Positions 18,268 through 28,426 are shown, numbered from the stretch's first letter. The stretch: DNA of 48,151 nt from Patescibacteria group bacterium (GCA_021731295.1 JAKFXQ010000006.1:1-48151), one strand, 5' to 3'. A program made the numbers and translations. The notes: generated from the letters alone by a model not told the origin.

Positions 18268-18756
18268 ATGTCAGACTCGATGTCGACGCGTAACGTGAAG
18301 TCGGGACACTCGATAGTGCGTCGCCAGAACACTACGCTTCATGACGTACTGCTTGGCGATGATGTTCGCATCTATGAACGGGTCTCAATCAAGAAATCAG
18401 TAATAGGCTCGCGCGCTGTCATAAATGTTGGAACATATATCGAGAACGCAACAGTCGAAGCTGATGCGCTCGTGGGGCCAAACTGTACTGTCGTGGGTGT
18501 AACGCATGAACTCACTGTGCGTGGTGCGTTAGTAGCGGATAGCTGGTCGCGTGTGCACATAGGGAAAGGCGCGTTTATCGGCGCTGGAGTAATTGTGCTG
18601 CCTGGAAGACGTATTGGGGCTCACGCAGTTGTGGCAGCCGGTTGTAAAGTCACCAAGAATGTGCCGCCGTATCACATTGCGATAGAGCGCAACGGAACGT
18701 TCACGACAACATCTCTTAAGACGTGGCTGATGCGCTCAAGGGCCACTCCACGATGA
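18268..18756 (+). CDS. Left-handed beta-helix acyltransferase-like protein
   Basis: Hexapeptide-like repeats VLLGDDVRIYERVSIKKSVIGSRAVINVGTYIENATVEADALVGPNCTVV ... IGKGAFIGAGVIVLPGRRIGAHAVVAAGCKVTKNVPPYHIAIERNG. Confidence 0.85.
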   Translation: MSDSMSTRNVKSGHSIVRRQNTTLHDVLLGDDVRIYERVSIKKSVIGSRAVINVGTYIENATVEADALVGPNCTVVGVTHELTVRGALVADSWSRVHIGKGAFIGAGVIVLPGRRIGAHAVVAAGCKVTKNVPPYHIAIERNGTFTTTSLKTWLMRSRATPR

Positions 18757-20362
18757 AGCGCGAGCCAGCCCCTTTCCCCTCGGATTCGGCCCAGATACGG
18801 CCGCCATGCGCATCGACGACCTTCTTGGCGACAAAAAGACCGAAGCCTGTTGAGTCTACGTTCACCTTGATGGACTCTCTGCCATGACCACCCTCGGTAA
18901 AGAGAAGCCTCATGTCTTCGGGCGTGATGCCGACCCCGGTATCGACTACTTCGAGGCGCAGTGCCGTGTTGGTTCGCTGTAGCAGTACGGAGATAGAGCC
19001 AGAAGGCGTATAGCGAATGGAGTTATCAAGAATGTTACGGACTACGTGGCGCTCTATCTTCGCAACATCGCCGGTCATGACCTGCTCACCGTGTGGAGCT
19101 TCGAAAGTGATGGTGACGCCCTTAGCCGCCGCTCGCTCGCGAGCGGCGGCAACGACGCGCTCCACAACGGCGCCGAGGTCGAACGGCGCCTTGGTAAAGG
19201 TCATACTTCCCTTCTTAAAGTTCGCCGCATCGAGGATATCAATGACCGTGGTGACGCCGGTGCGCATCTTAGCGAGTGCCGTCTGTGAAAGTGTTCTAAT
19301 GCGCGGCGGTGGTTCGCCAAAGTCTCCTTCGACAATCGCCGCAAAGGCGTTTTGTCCGTCCGAGAGAAAACCCTTCACTTCGTGACTGATGAAGTGCAAG
19401 AGGGACTCCTGCTCCTTGTTTGCGGCTTCGAGCTCTTTCTCCTGGTGCTCGACTTGTGTACGTAGAGCGACCTCGCGCTGCACGCTGCGTACGAGCATGA
19501 TGCCGAAGAGCGATGCAGTGAGCAGAGTAAGGGCAACCAATATTTGGTTCACCGTCGAGCGAACGAAGAATAACTGCGCAGCTATAAGGAGCGCTAACGC
19601 AACGACGAGCACCTGCGCAGAAAGAATTTTAATATTGAAACCTTGGTAGTACGCTGTTACGTACGCCATAAACCCGATGAATACGGACATCGCGGCAATC
19701 CCGTACTGTGTCATCCCAAAATCCGGAATGTATCCAGCATCGACGAGGAATGTCGCGAGCACGCCGGTAACCATGAACGTTGAGATGAAAAGTGTTGTGC
19801 CGATGAACACCAGACTAGAAGCAACGGGCGAGAGCTTTCGGGCGGTTCGCACTGAGATATACATTAAGACAATCGCGAGGAGCCCGAGGCCGTAGTAGTA
19901 ATTCGTGAAAGCCACATTCTCGATGGCAATACAGTCCCGGAGATAGTACGCACTAATGTTATGCGCAGTTGGCGTAAGGAAAATAATCGGTGCAAGAGCG
20001 ACGCCCCAGATTACAATCATCCAGCGAGGCATCCACTCACTCGTCAGAAACGCGTGCACAAATGCATGCGTAAAGAAGAACATAAGAACCGTGAGAAGAC
20101 CAAGTATTGACCACGATGCCATGATGAATGCACTGGAACCAACGAGCACCCATTGCAAGAGGTCGATTGTAGAGTACACAGAAAAGATAATCGCAATGAC
20201 TGCGAGAAGTCGTGATGGTAAGCCGGGTGCTCGTAACATCACGAATGCAGCAAAGATAAGGGCAATTATTATCGGCGGGATGTGCGTGTAGAGCAGCAAG
20301 CCCTGGTCATCGAGGAAGAATTGAAAGCAGTAGGAGAGATTTTCGAGCGAGTTGTAGTTCAT
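18716..20362 (-). CDS. Membrane sensor histidine kinase
   Basis: About 7-9 TM N-terminus; H box LLHFISHEVKGFL; N box HVVRNILDNSIRYTPSGS; DTGVGITPEDM; GFGLFVAKKVVDAHGGRIWAESEGKGAGSRFIVEWPL. Confidence 0.93.
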   Translation of the reverse strand: MNYNSLENLSYCFQFFLDDQGLLLYTHIPPIIIALIFAAFVMLRAPGLPSRLLAVIAIIFSVYSTIDLLQWVLVGSSAFIMASWSILGLLTVLMFFFTHAFVHAFLTSEWMPRWMIVIWGVALAPIIFLTPTAHNISAYYLRDCIAIENVAFTNYYYGLGLLAIVLMYISVRTARKLSPVASSLVFIGTTLFISTFMVTGVLATFLVDAGYIPDFGMTQYGIAAMSVFIGFMAYVTAYYQGFNIKILSAQVLVVALALLIAAQLFFVRSTVNQILVALTLLTASLFGIMLVRSVQREVALRTQVEHQEKELEAANKEQESLLHFISHEVKGFLSDGQNAFAAIVEGDFGEPPPRIRTLSQTALAKMRTGVTTVIDILDAANFKKGSMTFTKAPFDLGAVVERVVAAARERAAAKGVTITFEAPHGEQVMTGDVAKIERHVVRNILDNSIRYTPSGSISVLLQRTNTALRLEVVDTGVGITPEDMRLLFTEGGHGRESIKVNVDSTGFGLFVAKKVVDAHGGRIWAESEGKGAGSRFIVEWPLSASATS

Positions 20363-21132
20363 GAGCGTAGGCAGTGTGGACGCACCTCCTCAGGATAAAA
20401 CCCCCAGTACGGATGGTCATCGGAGTCCGGCGGCTCGATGGGGACAATTAATGGCGCAATACCGAACTCCGCCTTGAGCGCGTCGAATGCGGGAAGCACG
20501 ATTTGCGAAGTGAACTGCGCCTCATGCTTCTCGGTTGTAAAATTTGCAAACAATACCGCGTCCACGAGAAAAAGGCCGAGATAGCGCATATATGGGTTTG
20601 TTGAAGAGAAACGCTTCGACTGAACGAACCACTCAGAAAAGTCCTCAATCGGCGGAACGGCCGCTCCAAGATGCGCGTGAAGGATGCGATGATGAAACTC
20701 GATAAACGGCTCTCCTTGTTGCGTCGTAATCTCGTTCATCGGCTTACCCTGAGCGGTTTGAAAATCAACAATAGATATAGACGATGTTACTTCCCTGCTC
20801 CCGGAGTTGGCGTCGACAAAAGCGAGCCGGCCGAGGCACCGCTTCATGTAATTGAGGTGCACAAACTTGTCGCTCCCGAACTCGTAGAACTGTGCCGGAT
20901 ACGGTGATTCCGCGAGAAGTCCAACCAGGCGGAGAGTCTCGAAATTTGGCGTGATTATCGACGGTGCAAAGACAGAACGAGGCCCGTCGCGGAGACTTGC
21001 GGGGAGTGGAGAACTTTGGAAATACGCTTGGACTCGGCCGAGGAGCGCTGCATCGGTTCTTCGTCGTGCAAGTTCATCAACGGCGTCGTGCAGAGGAAGA
21101 TAGAGACCGCTTACGATGTCGCGCACTGACAT
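20359..21132 (-). CDS. Conserved hypothetical protein, 4-nt ATGA overlap with the histidine kinase
   Basis: Complete 257-aa ORF with stop overlapping the start of the kinase gene; no family recognised. Confidence 0.75.
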   Translation of the reverse strand: MSVRDIVSGLYLPLHDAVDELARRRTDAALLGRVQAYFQSSPLPASLRDGPRSVFAPSIITPNFETLRLVGLLAESPYPAQFYEFGSDKFVHLNYMKRCLGRLAFVDANSGSREVTSSISIVDFQTAQGKPMNEITTQQGEPFIEFHHRILHAHLGAAVPPIEDFSEWFVQSKRFSSTNPYMRYLGLFLVDAVLFANFTTEKHEAQFTSQIVLPAFDALKAEFGIAPLIVPIEPPDSDDHPYWGFYPEEVRPHCLRS

Positions 21133-21141
21133 ACGAGATAG

Positions 21142-21471
21142 TCAGTTGCTCGTGCCCGTACTCAGGCAACTATCTAATTCAGGATCGCAGTACTCTATCC
21201 AGCACGTTGCAGTCGATTCGCAGACAAGTGGCGGACAATCGCCGCCCCATCCGTCGCATACCGGTGCAGCATGCGCTTTGACGTGTGCGTACGCAAACCG
21301 CTCCGGGTATTCCTCGCCATCGCCCATGAAGCATGAATCCGAGTCAGGGCTGCACTCGATAGCGGTAAATATCCAGTAATCGCCCGAGACGGCGTATCGA
21401 ACAACTGAAGCTGCTCCGGATGTGATGCACGCAATGACCAGAACTGCCACCAGTGTGCGTGGGTCACTCAT
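21142..21471 (-). CDS. Small membrane-anchored/exported Cys-rich protein
   Basis: N-terminal hydrophobic segment LVAVLVIACITSGAASVV, then Cys-rich tail ECSPDSDSCFMGDG...CDGWGGDCPPLVCESTATCWIEYCDPELDSC. Confidence 0.6.
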   Translation of the reverse strand: MSDPRTLVAVLVIACITSGAASVVRYAVSGDYWIFTAIECSPDSDSCFMGDGEEYPERFAYAHVKAHAAPVCDGWGGDCPPLVCESTATCWIEYCDPELDSCLSTGTSN

Positions 21472-21499
21472 ACTGTCAGGCTACCATGCGCAGCGCTGG

Positions 21500-22084
21500 T
21501 CATCGATGCGTAGTGTGGATGAAGCGGTATCGCATGAGAGGCCAGCACACGGCGGCAAAGATGAGCACGGCATAGATAGGATATCCAGAAATCGCGATAC
21601 TCCAATCATCGATAGCGAGTAGATTTACTACGCTCGCGAATAACGCCATGCCCCATGCAGTGAGGTCTTCGGACTCAGGATCGATAATCGATTTGTGAAC
21701 AGTCGGTACTGCAGCGAAAATATCGGTAAGCATGCTGATGGACAATGCGATGAGCGGAGAACTAAAGATGAAAAGTGCGGCCACGCCACTCAGCGCGCCA
21801 ACTAAGCAGTACTGATCTAGGCGACTGTCCCAGCCGCCGACGCCGTAGCGTAGCGACATGAGGAATATGACGAAAGAGCCAACAAACATGGCGAGCGGTG
21901 ACCAAATCGTTTCGTCGCCTCCGGCTGCACGATAGCTCGCCAGAAGCGCGAAGCTCAAGAGTGCCCATACAAACCAACTGCCGCGGTGTGGCTTGGTTTT
22001 GCCATGCAGTATGGCAACGACGTAGGGCACGAAGGCAAGAATATGAATGATTCCTGCAATCTCACCAATGAGTGCGTGTGGCAT
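21500..22084 (-). CDS. Polytopic membrane protein, PQ-loop/SWEET-like (inferred)
   Basis: Two similar halves: GEIAGIIHILAFVPYVVAILHGKTKPHRGSWFVWALLSFALLASY and SMLTDIFAAVPTVHKSIIDPESEDLTAWGMALFASVVNLLAI. Confidence 0.65.
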   Translation of the reverse strand: MPHALIGEIAGIIHILAFVPYVVAILHGKTKPHRGSWFVWALLSFALLASYRAAGGDETIWSPLAMFVGSFVIFLMSLRYGVGGWDSRLDQYCLVGALSGVAALFIFSSPLIALSISMLTDIFAAVPTVHKSIIDPESEDLTAWGMALFASVVNLLAIDDWSIAISGYPIYAVLIFAAVCWPLMRYRFIHTTHR

Positions 22085-22085
22085 A

Positions 22086-22580
22086 TCACATCCTCGCAAA
22101 AGCAAAGAGTGCGAGTATCGACATCACCCACCAGAAGCGGAAACCCTCGGCAAATGCGGCGGTTATCGTCCCACCAAACTGGAACCACGTGACGAGCGCC
22201 GGCGTTGACACCCAGACGAGCATCAGGAGACACGTTGTTCCTAGTCCCGCCATAATTGCCTGGAGCGGCGTCGTCATATGCAGTATATCGCTCGAAATCA
22301 TCTTGAAGAGAAACGCGAGAATGCCAAACATGACGGCGAGCATGGCGCGTTCATAACCCGTGCCATCGAGCGGCATGCCGGAAAGAAAGGCTGCGTTCTT
22401 GGCAAATGCGACAACGACGGGAGCAAACAGTGCAGCCAAGCCGATGGAAATCACCTGTGAGGAACCGGCGTAGAGTGCGAGGAGTGTTAGCGCAATAAGG
22501 AGACCGACGCCAATCATGACATCAGTAGAAAGTGACCCTGTAAAGGTCGCAACGTCCAACGTTGAAGAGCCTATCATCAC
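22086..22580 (-). CDS. Polytopic membrane protein, hypothetical
   Basis: Hydrophobic 164-aa ORF, closely followed by the next membrane protein gene; start GTG 22580 or ATG 22577. Confidence 0.65.
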   Translation of the reverse strand: MMIGSSTLDVATFTGSLSTDVMIGVGLLIALTLLALYAGSSQVISIGLAALFAPVVVAFAKNAAFLSGMPLDGTGYERAMLAVMFGILAFLFKMISSDILHMTTPLQAIMAGLGTTCLLMLVWVSTPALVTWFQFGGTITAAFAEGFRFWWVMSILALFAFARM

Positions 22581-22607
22581 GTCAATCCTAGCACGGCTAA
22601 GCTCTAG

Positions 22608-23669
22608 CTAGAGCCCCTCTGCCTGCAGTCCGTGGATGAGTTTCTTGGCTTCCTTAGTGAGTTTCTTCGGGAGCTCAACGGTAATGCGTACCAGCAAATC
22701 ACCGCGTCCGCCACGCATGGGAACGCCTTTGCCGCGCACCCGCAAGACCGAGCCATGCTCAACGCCGGCGGGAATCGAAAGGTCCACAGGACCATCGAGC
22801 GAGTCCACTGTCTTTTCAATTCCCAAGAGCGCGTCAGTCAGTTTGATACTCATGTTCATCACCAGATTGGCTCCGTCGCGCGTAAATGCGCGGTCCTCCT
22901 TTACGTGAATCTTGACGTACAAATCGCCTGAAGGACCGCCCTGCATCGCCTCGCCGCGCCCTGGCATGCGAATCATTTCACCGTCCTCCATGCCGGAAGG
23001 AATGGTTACATGTATTTCCTCTTCCTGTTTGCGAACGCCTGCACCGCGGCAACTGCCACACGGGTCCTTGGGTACTTCTCCCCTGCCGTTACAGGTCGGG
23101 CACGTGCGCGCTGACGTGAAGCTGCCAAAGAATGAGTTACGCGTTTCCTGAATCTGACCCTTTCCATTACACGCTTGGCATGTCACGAGACTGCTGCCCG
23201 TTTTTGTGCCGGAGCCTTGGCACGTATCGCACGAGCCCATCTTGGAGACGAGGACACGTCGCTCGGTACCGAAGATGGATTCCTTAAACGGAATTTCAAG
23301 GTCAATGGAGATGTCGCGTCCGCGGCGCGCACGACGCGCACCGCCACCGAAGAACTCACCGAAGATGTCTCCGATGTCGAATTCAACGCCTCCCCCGTTC
23401 TCGAAACCACGAAAAGCATCCGAAAATCCGGAGAAGTCGAAGCCGCCTGCGCCACTGGTACCACTGAATGTGCGTCCATACGTGTCGTACTCAGCGCGCT
23501 TCTTCTTGTCGGAGAGTACCGCGTACGCCTCGCTGACTTCTTTGAATTTCGCTTCATCGCCACCCTTCTTATCAGGGTGGAACTTATGCGCCAGCGCGCG
23601 AAACGCTTTTTTGATTTCGTCCTCTGATGCCCCTTTCGCGACACCGAGTATCTCGTAGTAGTTCTTCAT
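22608..23669 (-). CDS. dnaJ: Molecular chaperone DnaJ
   Basis: J domain [32 protein letters not shown]; four CxxCxGxG repeats. Confidence 0.96.
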   Translation of the reverse strand: MKNYYEILGVAKGASEDEIKKAFRALAHKFHPDKKGGDEAKFKEVSEAYAVLSDKKKRAEYDTYGRTFSGTSGAGGFDFSGFSDAFRGFENGGGVEFDIGDIFGEFFGGGARRARRGRDISIDLEIPFKESIFGTERRVLVSKMGSCDTCQGSGTKTGSSLVTCQACNGKGQIQETRNSFFGSFTSARTCPTCNGRGEVPKDPCGSCRGAGVRKQEEEIHVTIPSGMEDGEMIRMPGRGEAMQGGPSGDLYVKIHVKEDRAFTRDGANLVMNMSIKLTDALLGIEKTVDSLDGPVDLSIPAGVEHGSVLRVRGKGVPMRGGRGDLLVRITVELPKKLTKEAKKLIHGLQAEGL

Positions 23670-23721
23670 CATGCGCATTATAGGTGCGACGTACGCCTGC
23701 GCAAGCAGTGGCGTTTATGCG

Positions 23722-25578
23722 CTACTTTTGCGTTTCATCTGCGCCTTCAGAAGATTCTTTCGGCGCATCAGCGCTCGCATTCTTTTGCATCGCCTCGTAG
23801 ATGCCGCTCATGGATTTCGAGAGCTTTTCAGCTGCGGCTGTAATTGCTGCCGGGTCCGAGCCTGTGCGCGCAGTTTTGAGCGCAGCGATGTCGGCCTCGA
23901 TATCATTTTTCACTGCTTCGCCAACTTTGTCGCCGTGTTCTTTGACGGCTTTTTCCGCCGCGTAGACGGCACTGTCTGCAAGATTCTGTGCCTCTACGAG
24001 CTCCTTTTTCTTCTTATCGCTTTCGGCATTTGCATCAGCGTCTGCACGCATCTTCTCCACTTCAGCATCGGTGAGCCCACTGCGTGCCTCTATGCGGATA
24101 GATTGCTCCTTACCAGTCGTTTTCTCCTTGGCTTTAACCGAGAGGATTCCATTTGCATCTATGTCGAACGTTACTTCAACTTGCGGTGTTCCGCGCGGAG
24201 CCGGTGGAATCCCATCAAGGTTAAAGCGGCCGAGTGACTTGTTGTCAGCCGCCATAGGGCGCTCTCCTTGGACGACATGAATCTCTACCGAAGGTTGATT
24301 GTCTGATGCTGTCGAGAACACTTGAGACTTGGAGGTTGGAATCGTTGTGTTTCGCTCGATGAGCTTTGTAGCAACGCCGCCCATCGTCTCAATACCGAAC
24401 GAGAGCGGAATAACGTCGAGGAGTAGCACGTCTTTGACGTCGCCTTGCAGAATGCCGCCCTGAATAGCCGCGCCAATCGCGACAACTTCGTCCGGATTCA
24501 CTCCCATGTGCGGCTTGCGATTAAAGTACGTCTCAACTGCCTTCTGAATCGCTGGCATACGGGTCTGGCCGCCGACGAGAATAACCTCATTGATGTCGCC
24601 GGTCTTGAATGGCGAGGCATCCATGGCGCGCTTCGTAATGGTCATCGCGCGCTCAATAAACTCGTCAGACAGTTCTTCGAGCTTTGCGCGCGTGAGCTTG
24701 AGCAACAGGTGTCGCGGGCCCGAGCTATCTGATGTGATGAATGGAATATTTATCTCAGACTCTACAGCGCTGGAGAGCTCAATTTTTGCCTTTTCCGCCG
24801 CCTCATCCAGTCGCTGACGAGCCAAGGCGTCATTGCGAACATCGATGCCGCTTTCCTTCCTGAACTCATCCGCAATCCAATTCATTATTTTCTGGTCGAG
24901 ATCCTTACCACCCAAGTGCGCATCGCCGTCGGTGGAGCGGACTTCAATCACGTCATCGCCAACTTCCAATACAGAAATGTCGAACGTGCCTCCACCGAAG
25001 TCAAAGACCACAATCTTTTCGTCCTTCTTCTTGTTGAAGCCGTAGGCAAGTGCTGCCGCCGTTGGTTCATTAATGATGCGCTTGACGTCGAGTCCGGCAA
25101 TCTTGCCCGCATCTCGTGTCGCCTGACGCTGTGCGTCATTAAAGTACGCAGGAACGGTGATGACTGCTTCAGTAATGGTTTCTCCAATCTTAGCCTCCGC
25201 GTCTGCGCGAAGCTTCTGCAGAATCATCGCCGAGATTTCTTCTGGGCGATACCACTTGTCGCCCATCTGGACTTCGATGCCGCCGCTTTCGCTCTTGCGC
25301 ATCTCAAATGGAACTGCGGACTTGTCTTTCTGAACCGCCGCTTCGTCGAACGTGTGACCGATGAAGCGCTTTATTTGATAGACGGTGTTCTTAGGATTGG
25401 TGACACCCTGTCGCTTCGCGAGCATGCCCACCAACCGCTCGCCGGTTTTAGAGAGTGCGACGATGGATGGGGTTGTGCGTGTTCCTTCAGCGTTCTCTAT
25501 GATGTCAGGTTCACCGCTCTTAACAATCGCTATCGCGGAGTTGGTCGTGCCGAGGTCAATGCCAAGAATTTTACTCAT
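23722..25578 (-). CDS. dnaK: Molecular chaperone DnaK
   Basis: [81 protein letters not shown]. Confidence 0.98.
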   Translation of the reverse strand: MSKILGIDLGTTNSAIAIVKSGEPDIIENAEGTRTTPSIVALSKTGERLVGMLAKRQGVTNPKNTVYQIKRFIGHTFDEAAVQKDKSAVPFEMRKSESGGIEVQMGDKWYRPEEISAMILQKLRADAEAKIGETITEAVITVPAYFNDAQRQATRDAGKIAGLDVKRIINEPTAAALAYGFNKKKDEKIVVFDFGGGTFDISVLEVGDDVIEVRSTDGDAHLGGKDLDQKIMNWIADEFRKESGIDVRNDALARQRLDEAAEKAKIELSSAVESEINIPFITSDSSGPRHLLLKLTRAKLEELSDEFIERAMTITKRAMDASPFKTGDINEVILVGGQTRMPAIQKAVETYFNRKPHMGVNPDEVVAIGAAIQGGILQGDVKDVLLLDVIPLSFGIETMGGVATKLIERNTTIPTSKSQVFSTASDNQPSVEIHVVQGERPMAADNKSLGRFNLDGIPPAPRGTPQVEVTFDIDANGILSVKAKEKTTGKEQSIRIEARSGLTDAEVEKMRADADANAESDKKKKELVEAQNLADSAVYAAEKAVKEHGDKVGEAVKNDIEADIAALKTARTGSDPAAITAAAEKLSKSMSGIYEAMQKNASADAPKESSEGADETQK

Positions 25579-25646
25579 AGGATTGAATTAAGAATGATAA
25601 TTACGTGCGATGCAGTGCAAGTTATAGACCATCATCCAGAGTACTG

Positions 25647-26201
25647 TCAAGTTTTAGAAGCGCTAAGGATGACGTGTGCCGGTCGAATGACGCGTTCTCC
25701 GCGCTTCCAGCCGCGCCGCGCGACTCGGATGACGGTGTGTTCAGGCTCGTCAGCCTCCACTTCTTGGAGAATTTCATGGAGCGCCGGGTCGTACGCATCC
25801 CCTGGAGCGCCGAAACAGCGTGCGCCTAGCTCTCCTAATGCGGACTCAAGTTGCTTCGCGATGCTTTCAACTCCCGTTCGCCATGTTGGCTCCACATTCG
25901 TCCATGCGTCACCCTGCATAGCCATATCAAAGCTGTCGAGGACGGGGACGATAGATTCTATTGCTCTATCCAAGGCAGATGTGGATGCGCGCGTTTGCGC
26001 TTCCGACCAATCTCGGCGCTCGTTTACCAAATCCGCTTTAGCGCGCTGCCATCCATCGAGGAACTGCTGTCGCTCGAGCTTTACTGCGGCCAACTCGTCG
26101 CGCAGTTTAGCGAGCTTTTGTTTCAATGATGTGGCGGTGCCGAGCTCATCCTCCGACTCGAAGTCTACATCATCACGTATTTCATCAGGGAGATCGTTCA
26201 T
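25647..26201 (-). CDS. grpE: Nucleotide exchange factor GrpE
   Basis: Coiled coil then IVPVLDSFDMAMQGD ... FGAPGDAYDPALHEILQEVEADEPEHTVIRVARRGWKRGERVIRPAHVILS; adjacent to dnaK. Confidence 0.93.
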   Translation of the reverse strand: MNDLPDEIRDDVDFESEDELGTATSLKQKLAKLRDELAAVKLERQQFLDGWQRAKADLVNERRDWSEAQTRASTSALDRAIESIVPVLDSFDMAMQGDAWTNVEPTWRTGVESIAKQLESALGELGARCFGAPGDAYDPALHEILQEVEADEPEHTVIRVARRGWKRGERVIRPAHVILSASKT

Positions 26202-26238
26202 ACGGGGGCGAGTATATCACAACACGCCTATGAATGAG

Positions 26239-26262
26239 CAAGACCCCCTTTCGGGGGCCTTG
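26239..26262 (-). terminator. Hairpin downstream of rpsI
   Basis: CAAGGCCCCCGAAAGGGGGTCTTG on minus strand, just after the last ribosomal protein gene. Confidence 0.55.
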
Positions 26263-26275
26263 ATTCGGGTTCGTG

Positions 26276-26668
26276 TTAGCGCTTAGACCATTGTGGTGCA
26301 CGACGTGCAGCCTTGAGACCGAACTTCTTGCGCTCCTTCGCGCGAGGGTCGCGTTTGAGGAATCCTTTCTGCTTGAGGTCTTTACGGGTCTCTGCGTCGA
26401 TTTCGACGAGTGCGCGGGCGATGCCCATGCGCACGGCTTCAACCTGTGCCTTGTGACCACCTCCCTTTACGACCGCGGAAACAGCGTAGCCACCAGCGAT
26501 GGACTTAAGGGGTGCGAGAGCGTCGTCTACCATGGTCGGCAGTGGAAAATATTCGTGACCCTGCTTGCCGTTGACGACAAGTGCTGTGGTCTTTGCGTTC
26601 TGCACGCGGACACGCGCGCTCGCGGTCTTTCGGCGCCCTACTGCTTCAGTGTATCTCGTGTCAGCCAT
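26276..26668 (-). CDS. rpsI: 30S ribosomal protein S9
   Basis: RYTEAVGRRKTASARVRVQ ... GGGHKAQVEAVRMGIARALVEIDAETRKDLKQKGFLKRDPRAKERKKFGLKAARRAPQWSKR. Confidence 0.97.
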   Translation of the reverse strand: MADTRYTEAVGRRKTASARVRVQNAKTTALVVNGKQGHEYFPLPTMVDDALAPLKSIAGGYAVSAVVKGGGHKAQVEAVRMGIARALVEIDAETRKDLKQKGFLKRDPRAKERKKFGLKAARRAPQWSKR

Positions 26669-26672
26669 AGTA

Positions 26673-27029
26673 TTAATCGGTGATGGTAAGACGCTTCATG
26701 CGAGCGACGCGCATGGTGTTGCGCGGAAGCATGCGCTCGATTGCCTTCTGAAGTGCGGCCGCGTTTCCTTTGCGTGCAGTAAGTGACGAGAGTGTTTCGC
26801 GCTTCAAGCCTCCTGGGTAGCCCGAGTAGTTCGTATAGACTTTGTCGCGAAGCTTCTTGTCTGTCATGTGGAGCTTCGAGGCGTTTGTGATGTGCACGCG
26901 TTCAGAGCCACCGATGTGCGGTGTGTACGAGGCGCTCATCTTACCGATGAGTGCTTTTGCGGCGACGCTCGCGACGCGACCGAGCGTCTTCCCTCCAGCG
27001 TCTATGATGATTTCTTTAGAAGTAGCCAT
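26673..27029 (-). CDS. rplM: 50S ribosomal protein L13
   Basis: IIIDAGGKTLGRVASVAAKALIGK ... YSGYPGGLKRETLSSL ... AIERMLPRNTMRVARMKRLTI. Confidence 0.96.
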   Translation of the reverse strand: MATSKEIIIDAGGKTLGRVASVAAKALIGKMSASYTPHIGGSERVHITNASKLHMTDKKLRDKVYTNYSGYPGGLKRETLSSLTARKGNAAALQKAIERMLPRNTMRVARMKRLTITD

Positions 27030-27031
27030 AA

Positions 27032-27388
27032 TTATTTGACGAACTCGATGCGAGCGAACTCGGCGACACGCTTGCCGATACGTCCGAGCTTCACGATGCG
27101 TGTGTAGCCACCGGCGCGCTCGTTAAAGCGCGGGCCAATGGTGTCGTTGAGCTTGCGAACAGCCTCCGATTTTGTGCCGAGGCGAGCCTCGACGAAGCGG
27201 CGGGACTGCAGGGTGTTCTTCTTGCTTGCGGTTACGAGGCGCTCAACATACGGGCGAAGTTCCTTCGCCTTTGCCAAGGTGGTAGTGATGCCTTCCTCAA
27301 TAACCAACGACTGCGCGAGACCACGCAAAAGAGCCGTACGCTGGCGCGTCGTGCGTCCGAGAGTTCGCTTGTTGGTGTGGTGGCGCAT
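27032..27388 (-). CDS. rplQ: 50S ribosomal protein L17
   Basis: MRHHTNKRTLGRTTRQRTALLRGLAQSLVIEEGITTTLAKAKELRPYVERLVT. Confidence 0.97.
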   Translation of the reverse strand: MRHHTNKRTLGRTTRQRTALLRGLAQSLVIEEGITTTLAKAKELRPYVERLVTASKKNTLQSRRFVEARLGTKSEAVRKLNDTIGPRFNERAGGYTRIVKLGRIGKRVAEFARIEFVK

Positions 27389-27408
27389 ACGAGTCCCGAC
27401 ACCTTACT

Positions 27409-28377
27409 CTATTGGGAGCGGAGGGTCAAACCGAGGTTAGAAAGAGCGCGCTTGATGTCCTGCATACCCTTCTGTCCGAGTCCTTCAATGGCAAGGAGGT
27501 CCTCCTCACGCTTACGGACGAGGCCGCCGACAGTACGGATAGACGCGTTATCAAGTGCAGCCTCAACCCGTGGAGGCATCTTCAATTCGCTAATGCGAAC
27601 CTTCAGCACTTCAGCATCAGCGTGAGTACGGTCGTCGTGGCGCTCTTCAGACTCACTCTCCGGCGGCGCCTCGCGCTCCTCGTCTTCCTTCTTGAAGCCG
27701 ACAATCGCGCGGAGCTGGTGGATCATGGTTTCGATAGACGTCTCGAGTGCCTCACGCGGCGTGACAGAGCCATCGGTTTCAATGACGATGCGCAGGCGGT
27801 TGAAGTCAGTGCGATCACCAACGCGCATGTTCTCAACTTCGTAGTTCACGCGGCGAATCGGGCTGAAAATCGCATCAAGTGCGATGGTGCCGATGTCAAC
27901 GCGTTCTTTCTGGTGAGCCTCCTTTGGGACGTAGCCAAGGCCGCGCTCTGCGCGAATTTCCATTTCAAAATTGACCTTACCCGTGACTTCCGCAATGTGC
28001 TGTTCCGGATTGAGTACACGTACCTGACCTGGAAGCTTAAGGTCTGCAGCAGTAATGCTCTTTGGACCCTTCACATCAACGGTGATGGTCTGTGCCTCGT
28101 CGGTCGAGAGCTCGAGACGAACGCGGCGTAGGTTCAAAAGAATCGTGACGACATCTTCGCGCACACCCTCGATAGTGGAAAACTCGTGAGATACGCCCGG
28201 AATTTTCACATGCGTTATCGCTGCGCCCGGCAACGACGAGAGGATGATGCGGCGGAGCGAGTTACCAAGCGTGTACCCATATCCCGGGTACAAGCCGTCA
28301 ATTTCATATGCGCCGCTCGTCTCACCTTCAGAGACGATACGCGGCTTGGACGGGAGGGCGATGTGATAATCGAGCAT
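27409..28377 (-). CDS. rpoA: DNA-directed RNA polymerase subunit alpha
   Basis: YPGYGYTLGNSLRRIILSSLPGAAITHVKIPGVSHEFSTIEGVREDV; C-terminal alpha-CTD helix-hairpin-helix. Confidence 0.97.
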   Translation of the reverse strand: MLDYHIALPSKPRIVSEGETSGAYEIDGLYPGYGYTLGNSLRRIILSSLPGAAITHVKIPGVSHEFSTIEGVREDVVTILLNLRRVRLELSTDEAQTITVDVKGPKSITAADLKLPGQVRVLNPEQHIAEVTGKVNFEMEIRAERGLGYVPKEAHQKERVDIGTIALDAIFSPIRRVNYEVENMRVGDRTDFNRLRIVIETDGSVTPREALETSIETMIHQLRAIVGFKKEDEEREAPPESESEERHDDRTHADAEVLKVRISELKMPPRVEAALDNASIRTVGGLVRKREEDLLAIEGLGQKGMQDIKRALSNLGLTLRSQ

Positions 28378-28386
28378 GGTGCGCGG

Positions 28387-28401
28387 GCTTATTTAATAAG
28401 C
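28387..28401. repeat. Perfect inverted repeat GCTTATT-T-AATAAGC in the rpsD-rpoA spacer
   Basis: Direct reading of the spacer upstream of rpoA. Confidence 0.7.
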
Positions 28402-28426
28402 GAATAGATATGGTAAAGCGTAGTAG

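Noticed and set aside
25579-25646. CIRCE (HrcA operator) upstream of dnaK
   Set aside because: No TTAGCACTC-N9-GAGTGCTAA repeat seen in the grpE-dnaK spacer.
24916-26286. 456-aa plus-strand ORF antisense to dnaK and grpE
   Set aside because: Lies opposite strongly conserved dnaK/grpE coding sequence; a known artefact of GC-rich codon usage. No protein family features.
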